NCBI RefSeq assembly: GCF_035083965.1
Contig: NC_089722.1
Span: 41,863,697 to 41,927,696, forward strand
From: Branchiostoma lanceolatum
Taxonomy: Eukaryota > Chordata > Leptocardii > Amphioxiformes > Branchiostomatidae
Direction: 5' to 3'
DNA: 64,000 nucleotides
In this document: positions 52,915-62,100 of the stretch, piece by piece
Numbering within the stretch: position 1 is the first letter of the stretch
Layout: every line of letters starts with the position of its first letter
Position numbers and translations under genes: made by a program
The notes under the pieces: model-generated
Database searches by the model: none
Told to the model about the DNA's origin: nothing
What the model saw: only the letters and a program-made list of their open reading frames with translations

Positions 52915-54027
52915 ATGGACACCGAAGACCATCCCGGGAACGAGACGAACAGCAGAGCGGACCGGGCCACAGATGTGGCCGAATCTGAGCCATCTCGACG
53001 CGTAAGGGCCCGTACGGACTACAAACCGTATATGTGTGGGGAGTGCGGCTACAGAACAGCTCGAAAGTTTGACTTGTCCAAACATATAAAAACCCACACA
53101 GGTGACAAACCTTACCGGTGTGAGGAGTGTGGATACAGGGCAACTCAAAAGTCTGACTTATCCAAACATATGAAAACCCACACCGGCGAGAAACCCCACA
53201 TGTGTGAGGAGTGTGGATACAGGACAGCTCAAAAGTCTCAGTTATCCCGGCATATGAGAACCCACACAGGAGAGAAACCCTACAAGTGTGACCAGTGTGA
53301 CTATTCTGCAGCACAGAAAGCAGCTCTGGAACACCATCTAGCAAAACACACCGGCAACAAACCCTACATGTGTGAGAAGTGTGGGTATAAGACAGCTTTA
53401 AAGACTAACCTATCCCGACACATGAAAACCCACACAGATGACAAACCCTACATGTGTGAGGAGTGCGGCTACAGGACAGCTCGAAAGTCTAACCTATCCG
53501 ATCATATGAGAACCCACACCGGTGAAAAACCGTACAAGTGTGACCAGTGTAACTATTCCGCAGCTCTAAAATGCGCTCTAGACCAACATCGAGCAAAGCA
53601 CACCGGTAAAAAACCCTACATGTGTGGGGAGTGCGGGTACAGAACAGCTAAAAAATCTCACTTATCCCAACATATGAGAATCCACACTGGCGAGAAACCC
53701 TACATGTGTGACCAGTGTGACTATTCTGCAGCCCAGAAATATGCTCTTGACCAACATCTAGCAAAACACACCGGTGAGAAGCCATACATGTGTGGGGAGT
53801 GCGGGTACAGGGCAGCTCACAAGTGTCACTTATCCCAACATATGAAAACCCACACGGGTGAGAAACCCTACATGTGTGGGGAGTGCGGGTACAGGGCAAC
53901 GAGAAAGTCTAACTTATCCGTACATATGAGAATCCACACAGGCGAGAGACCCTACAAGTGTGACCAGTGTGACTATTCTGCTGCACAAAAATGCATTCTA
54001 GACACACCGATCAAAACACACCGGTGA
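52915..54027 (+). CDS. C2H2 zinc-finger protein, 12 fingers, last one frameshifted
   Basis: It starts at ATG 52915, seven bases after an acceptor ('aaatag|taccaag') shared with the gene at 58073, so a 5' untranslated exon is expected upstream. An acidic leader ('MDTEDHPGNETNSR') precedes 12 fingers of two alternating kinds: 'CGYRTA.KS.LS.HM' and 'CDQCDYSAAQK.ALDQHL'. Linkers are [10 protein letters not shown] or KHTGKKPYMC. No other domain is seen. In finger 12 a small deletion after 'KCILD' shifts the frame, so the histidines are lost and the protein ends 'TPIKTHR'. Finger coding continues beyond the stop in another frame. A nuclear DNA-binding role is inferred. Confidence 0.9.
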   Translation: MDTEDHPGNETNSRADRATDVAESEPSRRVRARTDYKPYMCGECGYRTARKFDLSKHIKTHTGDKPYRCEECGYRATQKSDLSKHMKTHTGEKPHMCEECGYRTAQKSQLSRHMRTHTGEKPYKCDQCDYSAAQKAALEHHLAKHTGNKPYMCEKCGYKTALKTNLSRHMKTHTDDKPYMCEECGYRTARKSNLSDHMRTHTGEKPYKCDQCNYSAALKCALDQHRAKHTGKKPYMCGECGYRTAKKSHLSQHMRIHTGEKPYMCDQCDYSAAQKYALDQHLAKHTGEKPYMCGECGYRAAHKCHLSQHMKTHTGEKPYMCGECGYRATRKSNLSVHMRIHTGERPYKCDQCDYSAAQKCILDTPIKTHR

Positions 54028-54160
54028 GAAACACTTCATATGTTAGGAGTGCGGGTACAAGGCAGCTCTAAATTCTACCTTGTCCCGACATGTGAGAACA
54101 CACACCGGTGAGAGACCCTAACAGTGACTTTATATTCTGTAGCACAAAAATTATCCCACC
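54028..54160 (+). pseudogene. Decayed zinc-finger coding after the 12-finger stop
   Basis: In the shifted frame the sequence gives a linker, 'CGYKAALNSTLSRHV' and 'THTGERP'. It has an in-frame TAG before the first cysteine pair is complete and TAA after the linker. At least one whole finger and the start of another have been lost from the functional protein. Confidence 0.8.
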
Positions 54161-54220
54161 TCGACATTTGAGTAGTCATAGAGCATGCGGTAGTTGGGCA
54201 CATTTTTAACCTTTTTTTTA

Positions 54221-54647
54221 GGCTGCACCAAGTAATTTTTATGGATGACGTCCACGCGCGCATTGATTTTGGTCTGTTCCCAGAAAAAAACCACTAGAAA
54301 TTCCGCTGCCTGTAACTATGACCAAAGAGTTCCTTTTTGATATACTATGTTTCTGCAGGCCTGCAAAATCAATGGGATATGGAAAGAAACAGGACAGGAC
54401 AACAACTGCTGTTCAACTTCAACTGATTTATTCAAATTATTGCTGTTTTCCTGATGAACAAAAGAATTGTTAGTTGTTACACTTTGTTCTCTAATTCAAT
54501 TTGTGTCCCAACATGCGTCGTCGACTATTATATTTCAAATATAGGCATCTTGTTTTTTTCGGCCCTTCTTGTTTGTTTTTTTTGCGCTCTCGTATTAGAT
54601 TTGGGGTCTCCAAAGGACGTCATCCATAACAAATACTTGGTGCAGCC
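54221..54647. mobile_element. 427 bp MITE, GGCTGCACCAAGTAA ends, TTA duplication
   Basis: 'ggctgcaccaagtaattttt' + 'atggatgacgtcc' pairs with 'ggacgtcatccataacaaat' + 'acttggtgcagcc'. TTA flanks both sides (54218-54220, 54648-54650). It is the same family as 56304-56808. No transposase is encoded. Confidence 0.85.
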
Positions 54648-54649
54648 TT

Positions 54650-55620
54650 ACAATAAAAAGAAGGAATGGTAAAAATAACATCGTTTTCTACCATTGTAAT
54701 AGTTATGATATGTTGGAGTTGACTTACACATGGCTGGTAGTAGCCCGACGAATGCCACCTTTTTCTCATACTCAAAGTATCCCTAGTTGTAGAGCTAATT
54801 TGTTGATATGTAAAACAACTAGTCAGAAATACAATGAATGGGGGCAGCATTCTATTCTGTTATGTTATTTTCTGTTCTGTAACGTAACGTTATGTTATAT
54901 TAGGGTAGGTTAGGTTATGGTATGGTATGGTATGTTACGTTAGGTTATGTACATCAGTTAGCCTGGGTGCCACCCGTTACTATCGGGGCTCCCCTGAAAA
55001 TGTAGCGAGTTTAGGAGCCCCGGTAGAAATCGGATGGCACTTAGGCTATTCATCTATATCTAAGAAATGTTATTTAGTTGATAAACTTATACACTAATAG
55101 AAAAAAAGCTAGAATTAGTAGGTAGTTGTTGTAGACGCGTAGACGTGATTCTGAACTTGGTTGAGTCACATTTTTGTTACGGTTTTGTTAACAGTTTGAC
55201 ATGTGTTTGTTGATGGCATTTATGTTTCGAATAAAGTATCAGTCAGCACTACATGTACGCTTCATGGCATTATCTTCCGGACTACGTTGTCATCTTTGAC
55301 CAATCAGATTAGACCCACTTTATATAGGAAATTAGGAACAGGCCGTTTTACCGAGACAGCCGGAAGTTAAGCCGCTATCTGAATACATGTGCTTTGGTTT
55401 GTTTTGAATTTCGTCTGTCACCTTACAAATTGTAGCTGGCGCGGTGACGACGAACACATATTTCCCCCAAGAGTACCCCACGAGCGACCAAATGGGGCCA
55501 CCCCTCAGGCATGGCTTTGAACTTAGACATTGATTTTAACTACCGAAAGGAATTTAAAACTAGATTTTAGTGCTGAGCCAAGTATAGACTAGGAAATCTC
55601 CGATATTCTCTAAATTCTAG
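54650..55620. other. Intergenic region between zinc-finger genes
   Basis: Nothing gene-like is seen. 54895-54950 has GGTTATGGTATGG-like short repeats. 54960-55047 is a second AGCCTGGGTGCCA foldback element whose ends ('agcctgggtgcca' and 'tggcacttaggct') pair. The remainder is unique, AT-rich sequence. Confidence 0.55.
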
Positions 55621-55630
55621 TTAACTTTAA

Positions 55631-56170
55631 TGGTGACGACAATCAGGAAACTGGTGTCCCCATCCTATGTGCCCCGCCCGGAACCTCACCCCGGTCTGCA
55701 GTCCAACTGCCCGGAGCGTTTGTGTCGGGCCGGTCCGCTGAGACGGTCCCGTTGTGGAACCTGACGTGATGGCCAACCCGGCTAGACAGTCCAGATAGAC
55801 AGCCCAGCCTTTTCCGTAAACCCGCATTCCAACTGCCCGGGGCATTTGTGTCGGTCAGGTCGGTTGAGGTAGTCCCGTTGTGGAACTGTGCCGAACACGG
55901 GAACATCGTTTGGCGGGCTTTTGTCAGACGTCAGTCCGTAGTTTTTGTGTCAGACGTGACTGAAATCGAGGTAAACTGCAGGCCGCACGGAGAGCTGATA
56001 CAATGTAAGTCTTCTCTGAGTTTTCACAGAATCGTCTGTGACCTATTTACTTTGTACTTGTGTGATGATTCCAATGTTTTTGTGCCTTTTAAAGCAAAGA
56101 ATCCCTGTTTCCGCCCCACAGCGTTGATCTAGAAGAACATCAATACATTTAACGTCATTTTAGTGACGTT
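55631..56170 (+). repeat. Zinc-finger upstream module C, GC repeats and conserved non-coding exon
   Basis: The order is the same as in module B: 'gtgacgacaatcaggaaact', two GC-rich units of about 125 bp, then the conserved exon ('gggaacatcgtttggcggg' to 'gagctgatacaat') with GTAAGTC donor at 56005. It then continues to 'agcaaagaatcc' and 'cgttgatctagaa'. It probably serves the 7-finger gene at 58073 through the acceptor at 58065. Confidence 0.65.
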
Positions 56171-56303
56171 ATTTTATGCTGAAGATGGTTGAATCGTAAT
56201 CTACGTAATCTATGTAGATGAATCTGAACATAGACGATGTGTGTACTCGAAACAAAATGGTGGGTCACAAGGGGGTGACTTTTAACTGCATTTTCTCACA
56301 TTA

Positions 56304-56808
56304 GGCCACAGCAAGTAAATCTTATGGATGACATCCTCCGCAGACTCCAAAATTAATGAGATAGGGCGAAAAAAAAACAAGGCGGGCAAAAAAAAACAAG
56401 ATTCCTATATTCCCCTTATTTATATAATGTCCTTGCTAGAACAAATGCAGAAAACAGCTTGCTATTATACCATCATGGGCAGGAACCACACTGGGTATTC
56501 ATATGCAACGAAACACCTTAGACTGTCAACATTTAACTGTTCTTGAAGATGTGTACAAATGTATACAGCTCAATTAACTAGAACAAACGCAGAAAACAGC
56601 TTGTCATACCATCATGGGCAGGAACTACACTGGGTATTCATATGCAATGGAACACCTTAGACTGTCAACGTTTACGACATATTTGCCCAATTTTTGGCAT
56701 GTTGACCACCGTCGGAGGGCAATGAAATTTTTTTTGTTTTTTATTTCGAAATCAGGCGAAAATTAATGAGCGCGCTGATGTCATCCATAAAAATTACTTG
56801 CTGTGGCC
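56304..56808. mobile_element. 505 bp MITE, GGCCACAGCAAGTAA ends, TTA duplication, inserted in module C
   Basis: The ends 'ggccacagcaagtaaat' + 'cttatggatgacatcc' pair with 'tgatgtcatccataaaaatt' + 'acttgctgtggcc'. TTA is present on both sides (56301-56303, 56809-56811). The paralogous position in module B ('ttttctcacataagtcaaat') lacks the element, giving a natural empty site. Internally, 'catcatgggcaggaac' to 'accttagactgtcaac' is tandemly duplicated. Confidence 0.9.
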
Positions 56809-56811
56809 TTA

Positions 56812-57400
56812 GTTAAATTTCAGAAAACTGGATCAACTCTGCGATGTGTTTTAGAATAGACACAACTCTTTTAATCTATCTTTGATATTTATGAGGTAAA
56901 TGTACTTGTGAAAAGCATGTGGGTGGTGTAAGATGCAAACCTGGCGAATGTTTTCATATACTCTAAACCCCTAAGTTTGCCTCGTCCCACGTACCTCCGT
57001 CTGGTTGCCATCATGGTTTGTTAGCACAGGTATGAGGGGGTCAGGGGACGGTTCACTAACTGTTTTGAACGAGAGGGAGTCAGGGGACGGGTCACTAACT
57101 GTGTTTTGGATGTGAGGGAGTGTCCAGTAAATGTGTTGATACAGTTACTGTGTTTTATGCGTGTTTTTGCAACATTTACTCAACGATGTAGTACGTCTGT
57201 GTAATGAGTTTGTATTCTACATAAAGTTAAGTGTTGTAGCTTCCTAGTTACATTGTTGTAGCTCGTTATGCCATTGTGATGTTTTGTCTTTTCAGCAGGG
57301 CTGAGCTCTTTGTAATAGCCTCAGGCTAGTTGGGCAGTACTGGTTGTGTGTCCGAAACAGCCAAACCAATAAATGAATGAACAGCTTCCTAGTTTTGCCT
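56812..57400 (+). repeat. Zinc-finger upstream module C, proximal block and SINE tail
   Basis: It matches 52115-52460 ('aaatttcagaaaac', 'gttgccatcatggttt', 'ggggacggttcactaactgt', the last in two successive copies). It then matches the same post-block sequence as module B ('gcgtgtttttgcaacattta') and a SINE tail at 57300-57390 without the microsatellite expansion. Confidence 0.75.
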
Positions 57401-57409
57401 GCCAGGCGC

Positions 57410-57580
57410 TATGAAAATAAATATAGAATACAACACGGGGTATTCCGTATCACCCGAGGTACCAGCCCGACCGCGGGTCGGATCGCCCGACGGCCGTAGG
57501 CCGGAGGGCGATCCGACCCGCGGGAGGGCTGGGAACGAGGGTGATGCGGCATACAACGTGTTGTATTTTATTTATGTCAT
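57410..57580. mobile_element. GC-rich foldback element of about 170 bp
   Basis: The core arms 'cgcgggtcggatcgccc' and 'gggcgatccgacccgcg' are exactly complementary around 'gacggccgtaggccgga'. Pairing continues outward with mismatches: 'gtatcaccc'/'gggtgatgc' and 'aatacaacacg'/'cgtgttgtatt'. It could form a strong cruciform. Confidence 0.8.
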
Positions 57581-58072
57581 ACCTTGGTCATACCCACCCG
57601 AGAAAACACACATTTCAATGCGGAATGCGCCAAAAGTTGAGGGAGCGTTGTGTCCTCGAACAAGAAACTGTAGCAAGTTACTAGCAACATTGATTCCAAT
57701 CTCCGAATCCGGTATTCGAATTTCCGACGGCCGCGCAACCGACGCGTTCGAAATCCGTTCGAAATATTCTATGGAAGCCTGTGTGATAACCCTCCCGAAC
57801 CCTATGTGATCCGGATAGTTATCACACGGTCCGGAACACCCGTATCAGGCCCAGGCATGACGTAATAGGTTATATATAGAGTACGTTTAGGTGAGGAAAT
57901 AATGCATATCCCTGAAAGTATTTGAATTTCCTTCAAGTAAAGAATTTGCACCTTAATCACATTTCTTCACCTTTTTTTAGTCTAGAATAATTCAGATCCT
58001 GGAACGTTTCACAGTTCCCTTCAATGTTTACACCTTCATTTATCTTTGTTTGTTTCGTGACATAGTACCAAG

Positions 58073-58786
58073 ATGGACGATGAAGACATCCCGGAACATC
58101 CTGGGAACGAGACGAACTGCAGAGCTGACGGGGTCACAGACGTGGCCAAATCCGAGTCATCCCAACGCGTAAGGGATCATATGGACGACAAACCTTACAA
58201 ATGTGAGGAGTGCGGGTACAGGGCTGCTCGAAAGTTTCAGTTATCCCGACATATGAGAACCCACACCGGTGAGAGACCCTACAAGTGTGACCAGTGCGAC
58301 TATTCTGCAGCATCGAAATCCAATCTGGCCACACATCTAGTAAAACACACTGGTGACAAACCCTACATGTGTGAGGAGTGCGGGTACAGGACAACTCGAA
58401 AGTTTGACTTGTCAAAACATATGAGAACCCACACCGGTGAGAGATCCTACAAGTGTGACCAGTGCGACTATTCTGCAGCATCGAAATCCAATCTGGCCAC
58501 ACATCTAATAAAACACACTGGTGACAAACCCTACATGTGTGGGGAGTGCGGCTACAGGACAACTCAAAAGTCTGCCTTATCCAAGCATATGAGAACCCAC
58601 ACAGGTGAGAAACCCTACAAATGTGACCAGTGTGACTATTCTGCTGCACAGAAATCTACTCTGGCACGACATCTAGCAATACACACCAACGAAAAACCCT
58701 ACATGTGTGGGGAGTGCGGGTACAGGGCAACTCAAAAGTCTACCTTATCCAAGCATATGAGAATCCACACCGGTGACAAACCCTGA
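58073..58786 (+). CDS. C2H2 zinc-finger protein, 7 fingers
   Basis: It starts at ATG 58073 after the same acceptor/leader as the 12-finger gene ('tag|taccaagATGGAC'). The leader 'MDDEDIPEHPGNETNC' is clearly paralogous to that gene. Seven fingers alternate 'CGYR..(Q/R)K..LS.HM' and 'CDQCDYSAASKSNLATHL' types. Fingers 2-3 and 4-5 belong to a 168 bp tandem duplication (58271 and 58439) with few differences. The frame ends in the linker after finger 7 ('HTGDKP' then TGA). The downstream 'actatatattctac' resembles a decayed next finger, so this is a shortened paralogue. No effector domain is visible. Confidence 0.9.
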   Translation: MDDEDIPEHPGNETNCRADGVTDVAKSESSQRVRDHMDDKPYKCEECGYRAARKFQLSRHMRTHTGERPYKCDQCDYSAASKSNLATHLVKHTGDKPYMCEECGYRTTRKFDLSKHMRTHTGERSYKCDQCDYSAASKSNLATHLIKHTGDKPYMCGECGYRTTQKSALSKHMRTHTGEKPYKCDQCDYSAAQKSTLARHLAIHTNEKPYMCGECGYRATQKSTLSKHMRIHTGDKP

Positions 58787-59154
58787 CACTATATATTCTA
58801 CAATGAAAATATCTACAATGAAAATATGTCACAGAGACGTGGACTTTACACATTTAACCATTTTATTGTCAAAGTCAACGTTGTATTATTTGTGACAACA
58901 AAAAGAACGAGTCAGGAATGGCATTGTACATAAGTATGCTTCACCTTCACTGTAATGCAATGAGCTAATGATTTTGCCAGTGCAAAACTATCATATTTCA
59001 GAAATAGTCTTTCTGGATCGGAAGTAGTCTTTATCGACATAAAACTTTCTTTCATCAAAGTTACACATGTGCTATTTTAACATTTCGTGCAACATATTCC
59101 TTATTGAAAGACTGCGTCTCAAAGTAGTGAGTTTCATTTTGTTGAAAATATAAT
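58787..59154. other. Convergent intergenic region
   Basis: This is the 3' flank shared by the 7-finger gene (+) and the CNBD-like gene (-). No exon is seen. 'tctacaatgaaaata' is duplicated at 58797 and 58811. Confidence 0.5.
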
Positions 59155-62100
59155 CTATGTTGATTGTGGCCGGGTCACTAGCCTCAGAGGCGACACCTGT
59201 TGAACGGCGATGGCACTGCAGTCAGCTTTGTACCGTTCCCAGGCGTGCTGTTCGTGTAAAACTCGCATGATGTCGTCGTCTGTCGGGGGTGGGCGAAGCT
59301 GGAAGGGGAGGAAAATACCGTTAAAAGTAGTTTAGGATTAGTTCGTTTTTATGACCTAGAGAAAACTTTGTTTGTTTGTTAGAATGTTTGTTCATTCATA
59401 AGGCCGGAAGGCCGCTTTTCGTTACTCTCCAAGCAGAGGTTGGCTCCGATCCGGCCTGTTTTTGGGGTACCGGTCTCTTTAGGCATTTTTGTCGGGCTTT
59501 CTGAAACAAGCCGGAGCCGAACCTCTGCTTTAAGAATAGCGTTTTATGTTGCATAGTCCTATAAATTCCAGTCTTCACAAAATTAAACTACTAACATTGT
59601 AGAGAGAACGCCCGTCCTTTCATCCGGTATTGAAACGCGTTCAAACACGTTAGCTCTGCCGTTTGATCGAACGCGTTCGAACATGACTAACACACGTTCG
59701 TATTGGACAGGCAAAACTTTGGGGTGGCCAATTTTTGTATGCGAAATTAAAGTTCAACTTTGTTTAAGAAGGCCTTTCAGTCGTTTTTTTTTAAATTTCT
59801 CCTCTTTTCCGCCACAAATTGTCCCGTTCATGGTTTCAACTGCTCATGCGCAGCGGGATGCATCATGGGTAATATACCGGAGGTATATACGGTAAACAGT
59901 CTACCTTTGACAAAACTTATAAACAGGTCTTATCTAGACCATGCTTGATACTACATACAGACATAGGATATTGGAGATTCTTTGTACACAACCAGGTAAT
60001 CTCACCTGCTGACGTTTCGGTGTCTGTCAGACACCTTTTTCAGAGCTTCTGACACTCCAATATCCTACATTCTACCAACCTCATGAAATCATTTTCGGGC
60101 TTATACAGACGTGTTTTGATTTTTGGCTGAGGGGTCTTCAACTTTGACATATTACCCACAAAGCACCTCGCTGCGCACGAGCAGTTGAAACATTGAACCG
60201 GCTTATAACATACTGTTATTCTGAGCCTTCTCTTGAGCTCCTCTGTCACGTGATCGCGGAAGAAGTCCTTGGCGATGACGACACACTCGCAGCCCTCGGA
60301 CACCAGGCTGAAGCCCGAGGTCTCCTCGTGCATGATGCTCGTCAGGCCCTGAAAAAAATTGACAGGAAATAAGATAAACTTTCATCACATATTCAGGGAC
60401 CTTGGCCAATTTTTTTTGTCAGTGTCTCGATGTGTCTAGCTTGTGCAAATAAGTGTGGAAACACACACAAACAGACACACCGAAAATAATGATCAGGATA
60501 AAAACGAAAGGAAAAACAAAAACAGCTCGGGCACTGAAGGGTAGGGAGCTCGTAACACATTACCCAGGGGGCGTGGCCATTTTCGTCCGTCAAGCGCTGT
60601 TTTTGACGGAGGTGTCCGAAATAGAACAGGGGGCGGGGCTTATGGTTTTTGACTGGAACGGTCCGTTGGGCTACAAGGACATCTCTACCCGGAGTTAAAA
60701 AGTCAGGGGAAACGAATACATGCAACGTACAAAGATGTCCTTCTCTCCCAGTGTCTGGATGTGGAGGAAAAAGGCATCATGGTCCTCTTCCTCCCCCTGG
60801 CTCCTCCTGTTGCTATGGAAACGGTCTGTCTCCTCCTGGATGAGGTTCCTGTGGGAGTGGACCGCCTCATCTGCGGAAGGGGAGACAAGAAGTTTTCAGG
60901 TCTACACATGCTTTTTTTTAGTTTACCTTTATTGAAGGGTAACATCTTGTTTTTGCTATTTTTTTTATTCTTCTTCTTCCGGTCCAAATACATACTTTAA
61001 ATGCATTTAAGTTTGCGTGGTTTTTATTTCGCGTTAAGGCGAAAATGGAGTGTTTGCGGTTGTTTTTAGTTTGCGACAGCGCTATAGTCACATACTACTA
61101 CAATATTGGACAAAAATATTCGCGGTGGTTTTAAGTTCGCGGTAAAACGGTCGCCGCGAAAACCGCGAACATAAAACCACCGCGAACATTTCTGCATTTA
61201 CATTACTGCCTTTTCTTAATCTATAACCTAGAATCCAAGACTATCCTATGTGCCAGTGTACAATAATTGTGTACCTTAGCCCCATAGCCTTAAAAGATAT
61301 CTAGGTGCACTGGTGCACCTACAGTCAAAAATTAGTAGGTGCATAGCTCCGATTTTGGGTGCACAAAGGTGCACATGCACCCAGTATTTCGAGCCATGCA
61401 AGATGTTTGTTGTACTGACCTGTCACAGAAATCCGTGGGGCCGATGTCTTCTCCTTGTGGAACGTCTGCCGGACCCTGTGCTGCCACCCCCTCCTGCCGG
61501 TAGTGGTACGTGCCAGGTCCGTGACGAACGCCCTGCCGGACGACAGGTCGGTTTTGGGCGGAGCGGTTTTAGGCGGGACGAGATGTGACGAGGCCTCGCA
61601 GTGATGCGGCACCGTGGACGGACGGCGGTACAACGGACCTGGGCAGGAGACGACGGGGAAGTTAAGTCCGAATCAGGTCCCAATTGCAAAAAGGGGCCCT
61701 GTCCATGGGCTGTTCTTTGCACCTTCGGGCGTGCCCCCTACGTGGGACGCCCGGGCTATTTTGGGCTCGGCCGGGACCCCGAATTATTCTAACTCGGACT
61801 TAAAATCAACGCGGGACCTGGTAACAAATAGACGCCGTGGGCTATTCGTGCGAGCACCGGAGATGCCGTGCACTACCTGCCAAGGTCGAGAAGAACTGTG
61901 GCGTGCACCAGAGACAATGTATCTGTATCTGTATTGTATACAAGGTATAACCGCCCTTTGGAGCAGTGTGACACACAGAGACAAAGATCTATCATCATAA
62001 TGGTATACAGGGATACTGATTTTTATTCTTCTTAAATTCAAGTATCTTTAAAAGTGATATGAGCAATTTCTGGTTACCTTCGTGATTCCTGAGAGCGTTC

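Noticed and set aside
52772-53899. Minus-strand frames rich in '[12 protein letters not shown]'
   Set aside because: They are the antisense reading of the 12-finger gene.
60801-60830. X-box-like 'gttgctatggaaac' in the CNBD-like gene
   Set aside because: It lies within a coding exon and is imperfect; no independent reason to call it regulatory.
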